In this document: one piece after another, positions 25,205 through 35,454 of the stretch
Layout of the letters: each line of letters opens with the position of its first letter
Position numbering within the stretch: the first letter of the stretch is position 1
Assembly: GCA_947650285.1 (NCBI GenBank)
Contig: CANTFL010000921.1
Coordinates: forward strand, 1 to 64,000
DNA: 64,000 nucleotides
Direction of reading: 5' to 3'
Source: Hyaloperonospora brassicae
Taxonomy: Eukaryota > Oomycota > Peronosporomycetes > Peronosporales > Peronosporaceae
Program-made: the position numbers and the translations under genes
Notes under the pieces: model-generated
Seen by the model: only the letters and a program-made list of their open reading frames with translations
What the model was told of the DNA's origin: nothing
Database searches by the model: none

Positions 25205-26512
25205 CTACTGCTCTTGGCGTTGACTCGACGTCGCACGCCGGTGTGGTAGTTGCTGCAGATACGAGCAGACTGAAGCAGTGACCAGGTCACCGTTCAGGAT
25301 TGGACGCTGATACTCCAAGTCCTTGCGGAGGGCAGGGTCGTTTGCCAGCAGCTTGTAGCGGTACAGAATAATCCATCGCAACGTGATCGCAACGACCTGG
25401 TTGGTCCCCAGCTCTCTTCGCGGCGTTAGAGTGAGCCCCGAGACCCCAAACTCCAAGTCATTTGCTCGTGATGCTGGATACAAAGGGTCATCGATCACTG
25501 CGTCCATGTGTATCACTCCATGCGACGATGTCAGGTCCGAGCACAGAATGTGGTTCACGCTCGATGGCAGCCCAACTCCTCGCAGGTCAAGTTGCCAATA
25601 CTCGGCAGGTGCGTCGGCGCTATTTAGCCTCGTGCGCGTCGCTTCGACACCAAAGTGGCGCTTCATCATGGTCGGAATTGAATCGTAATACGCGACCGCA
25701 GCCGCGTAGACGTCTTCCAGTGAGTCGTGTGGGATCTCCGACACAAACACGCTCGACACGAGCGTACAGTCCTTGCAACCCGTGATGTCCATGCGAGAGA
25801 TCGGGAGCACAGGGCCAGTCGCAGCAGCGTCCGTGTCGTCTCGCGACGCACCCACTTTGTCCAGTGTCATTTGGGCAAACCGACGCACAATGGACGGGAT
25901 CGTAGCGAGCGAGCGCTCATTGTGCGCCGCAAGCGTCCGCCTGCGCTCACCGGCGTCGCGTCCAAAGCGCGTGCCAAAGTGCAGCGCCTGGAGGAGCTCG
26001 GGACCGCGCGAGTGCAACGGCGCGCGCGAGATCGCGGCCTGCAGCGCTGCAAACACCAACTGCTCCTGCAGTAGCACGTCTTGCAGCTCGTGCTGCGTCG
26101 CTTGGGTCTGTGCGACCGCCCGCTTCTTGCAAGCCGAGTGCTGCGCGGTCGCCAACAGGTGCGCGTCGGGTAAGTCGCGCACCCACTTGAGCTGCAGCTT
26201 GTGCAGCTCCGTTTCCATACTCGTGACCTGTGCCCGCAACAGGCGCAGCTCATGCGTGGCGCTGCACGGCGCTTTCGTGCTGGGGCGACCCGACTTGCCC
26301 GACCGTCCTGCCGCTCGACTGACTCGAGTTGGTACGGAAGGGGTCCGCCGGTGCATCGGATCGGACGGTCGGCTTCGTCGCTTCTTGGGGCTGCGCAACG
26401 ACGTCGGAAGGTCTGCCTCGGCCGAAGCTTCTGGAGACCGCATGTGCGGCGTCGGAAGGGGTACCGGGTCCACCCGACGGACCACTACCGACTTGGTCGG
26501 ACGAGTGTCCAT
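25205..26512 (-). CDS. Coiled-coil plus START-like protein, paralogue B
   Basis: An uninterrupted ATG-initiated frame of 435 codons. Residues 1-85 are basic, proline/serine-rich and probably disordered, with KKRRSRPS as a possible nuclear signal. Residues 85-165 are predicted to form a helical coiled-coil (THELRLLRAQVTSMETEL...), similar to the leucine-zipper-like region of oomycete proteins often annotated as M96 mating-specific or bZIP-like. Residues 236-421 are the conserved part, with landmarks GCKDCTLVSSVFVSEIP, DDPLYPA, TLRWIILYRY and PILNGDLVTASVC. These I interpret as a START-like lipid-binding fold. The frame is about 50% identical to the gene at 28849-30075 over this region and lies head-to-tail with it. 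Function is not known; a regulatory role is inference from architecture. The long plus-strand frame at 25773-26759 is its antisense shadow. Confidence 0.82.
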   Translation of the reverse strand: MDTRPTKSVVVRRVDPVPLPTPHMRSPEASAEADLPTSLRSPKKRRSRPSDPMHRRTPSVPTRVSRAAGRSGKSGRPSTKAPCSATHELRLLRAQVTSMETELHKLQLKWVRDLPDAHLLATAQHSACKKRAVAQTQATQHELQDVLLQEQLVFAALQAAISRAPLHSRGPELLQALHFGTRFGRDAGERRRTLAAHNERSLATIPSIVRRFAQMTLDKVGASRDDTDAAATGPVLPISRMDITGCKDCTLVSSVFVSEIPHDSLEDVYAAAVAYYDSIPTMMKRHFGVEATRTRLNSADAPAEYWQLDLRGVGLPSSVNHILCSDLTSSHGVIHMDAVIDDPLYPASRANDLEFGVSGLTLTPRRELGTNQVVAITLRWIILYRYKLLANDPALRKDLEYQRPILNGDLVTASVCSYLQQLPHRRATSSQRQEQ

Positions 26513-28848
26513 TATTAGCCAACTCGAGTTGTATTGGCGTGGAAATTTTCAGCACTGTAAGGTCGTCGTCGTCGTCGTCTTTGTTCCTTCCACTTTGGGT
26601 TTGTGGGGTGTTCGGGCGGAGGACGGACAGAGCGGGAGGCCACGCGTGCGCAACGTCCGCGTGGGCACAACAACAGCAGGCGATATGACCAAAGACGCTA
26701 TTGATTGCATCGGCGGGTCGAGGCCGATGATGCTCAAGCGGGCGCGAGAGTGGCGTTGACTGGTTTTTGTTGATGTTTATCCCAACGCGGGGCTTTTAAT
26801 AGTATAGACGCTGGACACAACGGGGCGAAGAGCGATCGGCTGCTGGGGCGCGGGCGCCGGGTCTGCGCCCGATCGCATCCACATCGATGGGCGACCACTG
26901 GTCGTCGTCGTTCGATCCGCGGGAAGGCGGAGAGAGAACGGACGGACTGGAAGGAAATCGTGCGGAGGGAGGCGAGTCACGCGTGGCCTTTGAAGTACCG
27001 CGTACGCTCTTGGCAGTGGATATGCAGAGATTTGTTTGCGACGCCACGATTGATGACCCACAGCACCAGGTTTGACGTGGGGCGTATAGCGATTGATGGA
27101 TACCCTCTGGTCTCACTCTGGCAGACGCATGTGGCCCGAAAAGCGCCTCAGCTGCTTCGAAGGCAGATTCGTGTTGGGTGACGAACCGGCAGTCTGTCTA
27201 CACTCAGCTTTGCATTTCGTGGTCAACGCAGAGTCGAAATATATGTTTGACTTCACTGGCCACGACCTCGAGATATGGGATCATCACCGCGTTGGCGATA
27301 TGTTGGCGCGGATCGACGGCCGCGCAACTTTGTTTGGCTGCTGGCTGGACAAACTCGTCGATAACGGGAGGCGTCACTCGCACGAACTTGGAACATGTGG
27401 GCAGGTTGTTGACGTAGCCGTCGATGCCAGCGACGGACATAGCACGAGCTTATCGACTTAAACGAGGAACAAACGGAGAGAGACATGAACAACACGCGAC
27501 CATTAGCCCCTCCTTTCTTGCACATCTTGACATGTAAATAGACGATCATGAAACTCCTCCACCATTAGCCCCTCCGCGCGCGCTCTTGAGCTGACCAGCG
27601 CCCCAAATCAACATCGCTCGTTCTTCGTCTACAGGCCTGACGCGATCATCGATCCATTGCAAATCCGCCCCAGCGGACGAGACCTTCGAGAGTTGTCTGG
27701 TTTACCGCTGTGCAGGAACACAGTAGCTCGTGACTTTTTTGTGAAACTGTCCCTCCCGTTCCCAACGGTGTACGAGTGCAATTACACGATAAGGTCGACA
27801 GTGTTGTGAGTATGTCTGGAAACGGTCGTGCAGGGCAATAAGCTCACAATGACGTAGGCTTGTGGCGGCGCGTTCGTGTGCGAGGCTTCTCTCACGTGAA
27901 TAACTGTCGTCGTGCCGGCACGTCGTTGGACAGTTCCTTGTATTAAATGTAAAAGTCATCAATAAAAGTAGCACCGGTCCAAATGTCTCTCGTATCAAAA
28001 CAAACAGACATACCTGCCCACGCCTCTACTTAGTCAAAGTACCTCCTCGCCTTCGACCTCACTTGCCAATTTACCCGCATACTAACACTACCATACACCG
28101 CATTCCACGCTCGGCAATGCACCACCACCTCTCGCACGCACGCACGCATGTCTGTCTGTCTATCAACAACCGAGACTTGACTAGGCGTGCACTCGATCCT
28201 TTGCACATAGTCCACCAGCAAAAGGTGGCGCATCTCATGTATGTTTGTAACGGCGATGTTCCCCGCTTAGCGGCATGCTGACGCCTCCTGTATTGATCAC
28301 TTTGCAAACAGTCCGCTCGAGCGTGGTAGAACGTGAGGGACTCCTTAACAACGAGCGGTACGAGGGGTTACATACTCACAGGGCCGTTGAACGTGTGGGG
28401 AGATCACGCACGCGACCTTTTGCTGGCGACTGGTTTGGACCTTCCTGCCGATAAGACCAGCGGCGTAATCAACATGCTCGGGCAAGACTGCTTTTTCACG
28501 ACGCAAAGGCCACTTGTCCTTTGCTGAGTGTACGTGACTGTCGCTCTGTCGCTTCGTTGCGTGCCAAAAACGCGCTCGATTTTATAAGTACATGCGAGGG
28601 ACTCCATGGCCAGACATTAGTGTGGCAAGAAACTGCTTGTGCATGCTGCATTAGCCAGCTTTTGAACGCTACCTCTTACCGGTTGGTAGGCTGGCGAGCG
28701 ATCGCAAGGGGTCGTCGGCGCAAGTAGATCTGCAGCTTCGCATACAACTCGTATCGTTACAAAAGGGATCTCAATCGCTACCGACCAATCTGTCAGTCAG
28801 TCAGTCAATGAGTAGGTCAGTTAGTCGGCTGCGACTGCGAGACAGAAC
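26513..28848. other. Intergenic region between the two paralogues
   Basis: GC-rich to intermediate sequence. Two plus-strand frames at 26887-27075 and 27096-27461 look protein-like (listed separately). A 15-bp direct repeat ACCATTAGCCCCTCC occurs near 27500 and again near 27560. A TCAG run lies at about 28792-28807. The minus strand just above 26512 should hold the promoter of the 25205-26512 gene, but no known oomycete core-promoter motif was recognised. Confidence 0.45.
26887..27461 (+). pseudogene. Unrecognised gene or gene relic
   Basis: Two ATG-initiated frames follow each other: 26887-27075 (62 codons, ending ...VDMQRFVCDATIDDPQHQ then a stop) and 27096-27461 (121 codons, containing FVVNAESKYMFDFTGHDL and MLARIDGRATLFGCWLDK). 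Their composition is more protein-like than the surrounding frames and they lie 20 bp apart in different frames, so they may be two parts of one disrupted gene. A GT-AG join between them was looked for, but the obvious candidates do not keep the better frame open. No family was recognised. Confidence 0.3.
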
Positions 28849-30075
28849 CTACTTGAGTCTCTGCTGTCGAATGTAGGCGCATACTGAGGCCGTGATCAAG
28901 TCGCCGTTCAGTATCGGTCGCATCACCTTGAGACCCTCTTGGACCGCCAGCTCGTGCGGCAGCATGTTGTAGCGGTAGATTGCAATCCACCGGAGAGTCA
29001 CCGACCGCGTTTCGCCTGTCAGTGGCTCCTTCTGCGGCGTGACCGTCAGTCCGCAAAGTCCATACTGCGACGACGCCGATGCAGGTACAGGGTACAATGG
29101 ATCGTCAGTGACCGTATCCACGTGGACCATACCATGCGACGCCGTCAGCTCTGAGCACACGATGTTGTTCATCGTGGCGTTCAAGCCGAGTCCGCGGAAC
29201 GAAGAGCGTCGATAGAGCACAGACGAGTCCGTGCTGTTCAGGCGCGCTCGGGTGGCCTGGACGCCAAAGTGCGTCTTCATCGAGTGCGGAATGGCATCAA
29301 AGTACGCCAAGACCGCGGCGTACGCCTCTTCCAGCGACGTGTGCGGGATCTCTGAGATAAATGTGCTCGTGAGCAGTGTGCAGTCCTTGCACCCGATCAC
29401 GTCGATTTGCGACAGCGGCAGCACCGACGTGTCCCCGACGCTCTTTTGGCGGCTCGAGAGCGCCTTCGATAGCACTGCATCAGAGAACTTGTCGACGATC
29501 GACTGCACCGTCGCGAGCGACCGCTCGTTGTGCGCGCGGAGGACGCGTTCGCGCTCGTCCGCGTCGCGCCCCAATTGAGTGTTAAAGTGCAGCGCCTCAA
29601 AGACGTCGTCGCCACTCGAGTGCAGTGGCGCATGAAGGAACGCCGTCTGAAGCGACGCGAACGCGAGTTGTTGCTGCCGAAGGAGCCGCTGCAGTTCCCT
29701 GTGCGTTTGCTCAGCGACGTTGGCCGCTCGCTTTGCACACAGCGACCGGTACGCCATCGCCAGCGCCTGGTCGTCCGGGACGTGCGTCGTCCACTTTTGC
29801 CGCAGCGCGAGGACCTCTTGCCCCATAGACACCACTTGGCTCTTGAGCATCCGAATCTCGTGCGTGGCACTCAGCTGCACGTGTTTCGAATCCCGGGGCC
29901 GATCGCGCGGTCGTCGTGTCCCAACGAGTGCAGTTAGGAGCTCCTCGTGATTGTCGCTCGGATGGTGCCGTTTCTTGGCCGTGCAGCTGCAGTCGGTCGG
30001 TTGAGGGCATGTCGTCTGGTCCTTCAATAGCGACTCGAGATGGAGGAGAGGAGCAGCAGAGGCCATGTGAACCAT
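28849..30075 (-). CDS. Coiled-coil plus START-like protein, paralogue A
   Basis: Start chosen at the ATG at 30075, giving 408 codons. The open frame extends further to 30510, but upstream of 30075 it crosses a (GA)n tract that would encode a serine-leucine run, better explained as 5' untranslated DNA. Residues 1-68 are polar; 70-148 form a helical coiled-coil starting THEIRMLKSQV; 219-405 are the START-like region with GCKDCTLLTSTFISEIP, DDPLYPV, TLRWIAIYRY and PILNGDLITASVC. Spacing of all landmarks matches the gene at 25205-26512, so the pair arose by duplication. The reading frame is intact, with no sign of decay. Cell location and ligand are not evident. The last residues differ from the paralogue. 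Confidence 0.82.
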   Translation of the reverse strand: MVHMASAAPLLHLESLLKDQTTCPQPTDCSCTAKKRHHPSDNHEELLTALVGTRRPRDRPRDSKHVQLSATHEIRMLKSQVVSMGQEVLALRQKWTTHVPDDQALAMAYRSLCAKRAANVAEQTHRELQRLLRQQQLAFASLQTAFLHAPLHSSGDDVFEALHFNTQLGRDADERERVLRAHNERSLATVQSIVDKFSDAVLSKALSSRQKSVGDTSVLPLSQIDVIGCKDCTLLTSTFISEIPHTSLEEAYAAVLAYFDAIPHSMKTHFGVQATRARLNSTDSSVLYRRSSFRGLGLNATMNNIVCSELTASHGMVHVDTVTDDPLYPVPASASSQYGLCGLTVTPQKEPLTGETRSVTLRWIAIYRYNMLPHELAVQEGLKVMRPILNGDLITASVCAYIRQQRLK

Positions 30076-30088
30076 TGCAAAGACAACA

Positions 30089-30093
<5 letters not shown>

Positions 30094-30122
<29 letters not shown>
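30094..30122 (+). repeat. (GA)n microsatellite in the 5' leader of paralogue A
   Basis: About 14 GA units just upstream of the chosen start on the minus strand (CT on the sense strand). Such CT-rich leaders can influence transcription, but this is not shown by the sequence. Confidence 0.9.
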
Positions 30123-30124
<2 letters not shown>

Positions 30125-30532
30125 GAGAGAGGACGAGATGGGACTGGGAGCAGTGGTAAACGAAAGTGATGTGGATGATGGACGCTGCTTCGTTTACATG
30201 TGTGGCAAATCGCAAGGGCCAATCGACTACTGTCGGTGGAGCTGCCCGCGTTGAGGGAGAAGGAGGACGAGGACGAGGACGAGAGGGGTCGATGGCGACA
30301 CGCGAGCGGGTGTAACTGGTGGTTTCGATGCGAGCTGGCAGTCGGCCCCGCCTTCTCCACCCGATCCCTACACTGTCGACTCTCTGGTCTCGCGGTACAA
30401 CACGAGGCGATTGCAGGACTATCCAGTCGGCCTCTGTCAACCGAAGAGAGACCGACCGCACACGGAATGTCCACCGCAACACGTCGTTCGATCGTCGTCC
30501 GATCAAACAAACGGTCGCCTCGCTGCCTCCCC

Positions 30533-30554
30533 CTTCTTCTTCTTCTTCTTCTTC
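30533..30554 (+). repeat. (TTC)n microsatellite
   Basis: A run of seven TTC-type triplets upstream of paralogue A. Confidence 0.9.
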
Positions 30555-32770
30555 GTCCTGACGTAACGCTCGGAAGCCGAAACGCACCTCCTGCGCAATG
30601 GCGACCGGTAACACAATACGCGAAATGTCCACATCCGCTGTCGCTCTCGAGTCCGAGCTGACGATCGATCTACAGTGCCGTCCTCTAGCAAAGTCTTCGC
30701 GTTACAATTGTCGATTGGGACTAATTGGCACGAGCACAGCCCGAGCCACAAGGATCGGAGGATTTAGTTGACGTGGAAAAGCCACTGTAGACGACGGTCT
30801 CTCGTCCGATCTCGTGATGGGAACACGCAAGGCTCCTCCCGCTGGAAGTGGTCGCGCGATCTGGTCCCGTGGCCCTGTAGCTTGGATAGTGCAGGTTGAA
30901 GGCTCAGTAGCGACAAAGATTGCCAGGAGTTCGGTCGTTGCAACGCCACCTATCGTTGTCCGTCTTCTGCAACCACGTGCAAATAATGATGGCTGGGTGA
31001 GCGAGAGCGCTAAGCCAACATGAATGGGCGCGCGAGCATTGACTGGGCCCTAACGAGTTGTTTATAGGCGTCGATTCTTTGGAAAGAGCGAGGCATAAAA
31101 TAAACACACGTCGCATGGATGCGCTGGCCAAGCCCAACGTCCCTGAAGTCACGACTGCAACGACGACGGGAACGAGGCGGAACGCGGTGCCGCTTGGCGT
31201 AGAAAAGCGCCTGGAAGAGCGTTAGACACGACTTCGTCATCGACGCGCACTTCGTGTTCAAGGGCGCAACCAATGAGGTGAGTGTGTATCCACTCTCGAT
31301 GCGGCGTTCCCCCCGTGTAGCTGAGCATAGCAGTCTGCGACTTTGTCACGGATACACTTGTGGTCTAGGGCATGTCGCAGATGTGGGGGACACTCGTGCT
31401 TGCCGATGAGAGTGCGCAGGACGCTCACGTGGCACGATGGTCGTTACTTTACCGGCAGACGATGAGAAGCATGCGATTGTCCATCTTGTACCGATCGCAA
31501 TCACTCTATCGTTCACACGACGTGTCGCACGTACGTGCACTTTGTGTCAGTTGGCTCCCGCGGTTGATTCCAAGATCCAGGTCTACCAATGTAATGCACA
31601 TGCGGAGAAGCGACAATGAGCACCTGTAGCCTTTATTGCGCAATGTATCGCTTGTGCAGAGGGGACGACAGCTCCACCACGCCACCAATACAGACTTGGT
31701 CGTCTTTCCTTTTTCACATACAGTCGTGTCGTACCGGCCCGAGCAGCTAAAGTATCTGTCTTGCACAACAAAAACGTCTGCGATGGATGTCATGTCCGTC
31801 AACAGGACATGCGTAGCTGCTTGTAAGCCAGTTTGTAGTCGTTTGAGGTACTTGAAGGAGCGTCTGCACGCACTGTGTCATCGATGAGTCGACTGACCAA
31901 GAGACGCCGCTTTATTGCGACGAAACTGTGCTTTGCCGTACTGTCGTCTCAGCAGCTACCACGTTGTGGTACTGCAGAAGCGTCGTTTCGCGTTGCTTTG
32001 ACAAAATCTTCATGGCAGCCTTGCTTCAACTCGTAAACAGTCATGGCGTAAAGAAAGTTAGGCCCGACGTGCCTTCGACGATGCCTCGTTACCTCTTAGA
32101 AAGACGGTCGTCCGTATTCCCAGCGTGCTGTCCAGACTTAGGATACATGGTACATCCTGCAACCACCAAAGGTTGAACCAACTCGTCTGCCTCTTCCTCA
32201 TTTTTTCTTCTAGAACCAGGATCGTATGTTCGAGAATGCAAAAAGGCTCAGTAGAAGCGGTCTCGTCTGATCGAACCACTCTCCGCATATCGTCATCGCT
32301 CGTATCCCACTTAGCCCATCACCGATTCCACAAAGTTGATGAGCAACTGCCGCGGAACGTAACTGTCCTCTCTTGATCTCAACACTTCAATGCATCGTTG
32401 ATTGTGATGCATGCACCTGCTGCAGCTCATGGCTCTTCCAAAACGTCTGTGGGCCTAGGGTTGCCAACTGGCAAAATAAGCAGCAGGTCCAAACGAGATT
32501 ATTGAAATCTAACGATGACGCGATTGCTACATTTTATTCCTCGAAATATGACTGTAGCAAAGGTCGTTCGGTATTTCACCACAAATTGCTTTTCATGAAC
32601 TTGATAGACAAAAAAATACCGGTGGGCACTGGTAGCTGTGCAATATTCCGACACGAGAAGCCGTTCGCTCGATTCATCGATATATTTGCACACATTGAAG
32701 ATGCTTTCTATTCAAGATTGTATTCAGACTCACGATTGCCAACTACCAGAAAATTGCATGATATTGCGAA
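30555..32770. other. Intergenic DNA with a possible gene relic
   Basis: Intermediate G+C. Apart from the candidate at 31115-31619, no gene was recognised. The many frames at 31.5-32.4 kb overlap on both strands and none stands out. Confidence 0.4.
31115..31619 (+). pseudogene. Possible decayed two-exon gene
   Basis: An ATG at 31115 opens MDALAKPNVPEV... A one-base frame change near 31210 would continue into a protein-like segment (HDFVIDAHFVFKGATNE). That segment ends exactly at a strong 5' splice site, GAG/GTGAGT at 31277/31278. A 91-nt intron would end at TCTAG (31368), followed by GMSQMWGTLVLADE. After another frame change near 31435 comes LPADDEKHAIVHLVPIAIT up to a stop at 31619. The combination of a canonical intron with protein-like flanks suggests an old gene with two frameshifts. 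No family was recognised and chance is possible. Confidence 0.3.
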
Positions 32771-32828
32771 GGCCACGACTAGGGGCACACCCCATTTTTG
32801 CTACGGGCACACCCTCCCGCCTAAAATG
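32771..32828 (+). repeat. Left 58-bp terminal inverted repeat
   Basis: Inverted partner of 33813-33868 plus 41850-41851, 55 of 58 positions matching. Confidence 0.88.
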
Positions 32829-33812
32829 ATAAAAATGACTTATAATTTAATTTTGCAGAATGAAATACATGTGCAGTACAGTACAATTGTATGTAGAAGC
32901 ACCCAACCGATTTGCTGAAAGTGTTTGGCCTAGGGATCTGGCGGTTTAGGAAGAGAATTTATCAACTGCAAATGAAAAAGAACATGCCGTCAATACCGTT
33001 CTTGGCCGCGCAATTGCGTCTATGCCCCCTCATACTCATACTCATACTCATACAATACGACTGAAAACACCGCATAATAACACACACCAGCTGAACTCAC
33101 AAAATGGCGCACGAAAGCCTGAAAGAAGGAAAAACGTCGCTGGAATATCTTTAACCCCCACCTGCCGCTTTCAATGGTACCAGCTTTCTTTCCAGGAACG
33201 AAATGGAAACAACCATTAACAATTTTGCGGCTACCCAAGAGTATGCCATCGTCGTCGCCAGATCAAAGAAAATGAAGTGGGGTCGTCTGCAACTGGTCTA
33301 CTACAAGTGGGATCGTGGCGGGACCTAAAGAACAGTCATAACCTCAGCGACGGTGAACGAAATTGACGAAATTCTAGCATGTTGACGAGATACTTCGTGC
33401 GCAATTGTTTTTTGCATCTTCTTACTCGAAATGATCTGCCCCAAGTGAGACATTTAACAGTATATACCGGTACGTACCCCGTCACAGACCGAAGCCTCAA
33501 GGTCCACGCATACTGCAAGCGGTATGTGTTTGCCCGTGCGTGTCTCGGCCAAAAAACGTCGAAAATAACGAGTCGTTGCCACTGCCGATGGTCAGGTCAC
33601 TCGTCATCGTACCATCGGATTGATCACTGTTTTCGAGACAGTAGAGATTCCTGCAGCCATTGATCGTTTGTATACTGCCCTAGCCACGAAGAATTGCAAG
33701 AATCTCGCGCAAGAGTGGATCAGCCGTATAGGGTTGGGAGATAGGAAGCAGTAGCAAGTGACTACGTGTTTTAACTATCATTTTGCACTATAAAACGTGA
33801 AGTCTTCTATAC

Positions 33813-33868
33813 CATTTTAGGCGGGAGGTTGTGCCCGAAGCTAAAATGGGGTGTGCCCCTAGTCGTGG
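33813..33868 (-). repeat. Right terminal inverted repeat (last 2 bp displaced)
   Basis: Inverted partner of 32771-32828. Its last five bases here, CGTGG, were duplicated by the Gypsy insertion and recur at 41845-41849. Confidence 0.88.
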
Positions 33869-34258
33869 TGTAACGGGGCAGCTCGTTACATGGAATTGTC
33901 ACTTTAGGAAAGTGACAATAAAGAATATGAAGTTGAATATTCTTTGAACAATATCACCAAAGTGGTGATATTGAAGGGTCGACCAAAGAGTCTGTTCATT
34001 GGTTGATATCTTGATGATATCAACCCACCAATCGTCGCAAGACGCGCGCAATGAGTGGTGACGAGACGTCACCGTACACTCAGTTAGATTAGTATAATTA
34101 AGTTAAGTCAAACAGAGGGACAGTAGTTAAAAGACTTTATCATATTAATATAACAGTCCTGCTTTTACCTTACCTACGCTTCCTCGCTTGCCACGTGTAC
34201 GTCTGTCGGGGCACCGATACCCTTGCGTTAAGTTCACGCAAACGTGTGCCCCGTTACA
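33869..34258 (+). repeat. Gypsy 5' LTR
   Basis: 390 bp with 12-bp terminal inverted repeats TGTAACGGGGCA. The first 160 bp hold four consecutive perfect hairpins: 33895-33919, 33920-33945, 33949-33973 and 34001-34025, with arms of 11, 9, 11 and 10 bp. Confidence 0.96.
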
Positions 34259-34260
34259 CC

Positions 34261-34278
34261 TGGTAGCACTTTGTAGTC
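34261..34278 (+). promoter_or_regulatory. Probable primer-binding site
   Basis: Two bases after the 5' LTR the sequence reads TGGTAGCACTTTGTAGTC. TGG is the complement of a tRNA CCA end. The same place after the related LTR ending at 42938 reads CCTAGAAGCACTTGTGG, a mutated version. The tRNA species was not identified. Confidence 0.6.
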
Positions 34279-34302
34279 CTTCCAAGGACCACAACATTCC
34301 AC

Positions 34303-35454
34303 ATGAACATGTTGGATGATGAAGAGACCTTTCACGCCACGCGTGAAGGGTTTACCCATTTGAGTGACATTGAATGGGGTGCGGTAGAACGAATGAGTTC
34401 TACCGTAGGCGAACTCGCCATTAGCGCCATGTTGGAGTCTCTAGACAGAGAACAACAACATGCCGCTATCGCCAAGTTCATTCAAAATAAACTTGCTCTC
34501 GAGAGGGAGAAAGTAGCCTTGCTTCACCAGCAAGGCTCTCAACAGGCCGAGCAGGTGAGAGAACTTGGTGCTCAACAGACGGAGCTGTTGAGACACCAGC
34601 GATTCCATGCTGCTGTGGGCGGGACGGCGCATGGGCGTCGTCCCGAAGTCATGAAAGTTGACATCTCCAAGTACAGTGGAGTCCCGGAGGACTCCCTGTT
34701 ACTATGTTTTGTCGAACTCGACAGAGCCCTAAGGGCTCGTCGCGTCGAAGATGAGCAAATGAAACTCACATTTGCTCAGACCCACTTGGCAGGGCGTGGC
34801 AAAACTTGGTCTCTGGGACTCGAGAGTAGCGACCCAAACGTGTTTAGGTCGCTAGATGACTTCAAGTCCCGGCTCAGACAAACGTTTGAGCCGCCACGGG
34901 CTGAGTTCAGGGCTCGTTCAGAGCTCCTGAAACTCAAGCAGGGTAAGCGTGATGTGCACGCTTACGCACAACATATACGACTCCTTGCGAGTAGTATAAC
35001 TGCTAACCCAGTCCATGAACACACGTTGATTACGGTGTTCATGCAAGGGCTCGCAGAAGGGCCCGTCAGGAGCCACCTGTTCCACCTTGAGCTGAATACG
35101 CTTGAAGAAGCGATATCAGCCGCGGAACAGAAAGACGTTAGCATGAGACAGGCCCATGCAAGCTCAAACTCTTACCGTCCACCGAGACGAAAAGAGATCG
35201 GAGGTCCAGAACCAATGGACCTCTGCTATGTTTAGAGCGAGAGACCTCGCTCTTCGAACAACAAGCGACTGCAGAGGTGCAATCGCTGTCAGAAGTTAGG
35301 GCACTACGCATACTAGTGTAGTGCTCCACGCCGAGTACCAAACAGTACTGAGCGAAATGGACGACCATTTGCCAGAAAGGGCAATGGGCGTGGGTCCAGC
35401 GCTGTTGCGAAACCGCAACAGCGAGACGGACCATCAAAAAATGGTCGGGGTCAG
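34303..35454 (+). pseudogene. Gypsy gag
   Basis: ATG at 34303. The first 310 codons are open and include a coiled segment and a retrotransposon capsid domain around residues 140-270 (landmarks LAGRGKTWSLGLE, LRQTFEPP, VHAYAQHIRLLASSI). A TAG at 35233-35235 interrupts it where relatives have Glu. In the same frame a CCHC zinc knuckle follows at 35278-35319 (CNRCQKLGHYAY, then a second TAG at 35314-35316, then C). The natural gag stop appears to be the TAG after ...NGRGQ at 35452-35454, overlapping pol in the -1 frame. Two point mutations therefore separate capsid from nucleocapsid in this copy. Confidence 0.88.

Larger units (their letters stand above)
32771..33868. mobile_element. 1.1-kb TIR element (MULE-like), split by the Gypsy
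   Basis: Ends are inverted repeats of 58 bp with three mismatches. The left one (32771-32828) starts GGCCACGACTAGGGGCACAC. The right one is 33813-33868 plus the last two bases, CC, which now lie at 41850-41851 beyond the inserted Gypsy. The flanks are TATTGCGAA (32762-32770) and TATTGCGGA (41852-41860), a 9-bp target duplication with one mismatch, as for Mutator-like elements. The interior of about 980 bp has no transposase-like frame, so the element is non-autonomous. A (TCATAC)n run lies at 33030-33053. Each inverted repeat contains two GGGCACACCC motifs, reminiscent of the GTACAC-CCCC motifs of the fold-back element at 11015-12484. Confidence 0.82.

Noticed and set aside
25773..26759. A 328-codon plus-strand frame opposite the START-like gene.
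   Set aside because: It is the antisense shadow of a GC-rich gene. The sense strand has the conserved domain shared with the paralogue; the antisense frame has no counterpart of similar length over the other gene.
30076..30510. N-terminal extension of the 28849-30075 gene to a 553-codon frame.
   Set aside because: The extension runs through (GA)n and (TTC)n tracts and is absent from the paralogue; it is treated as 5' leader.
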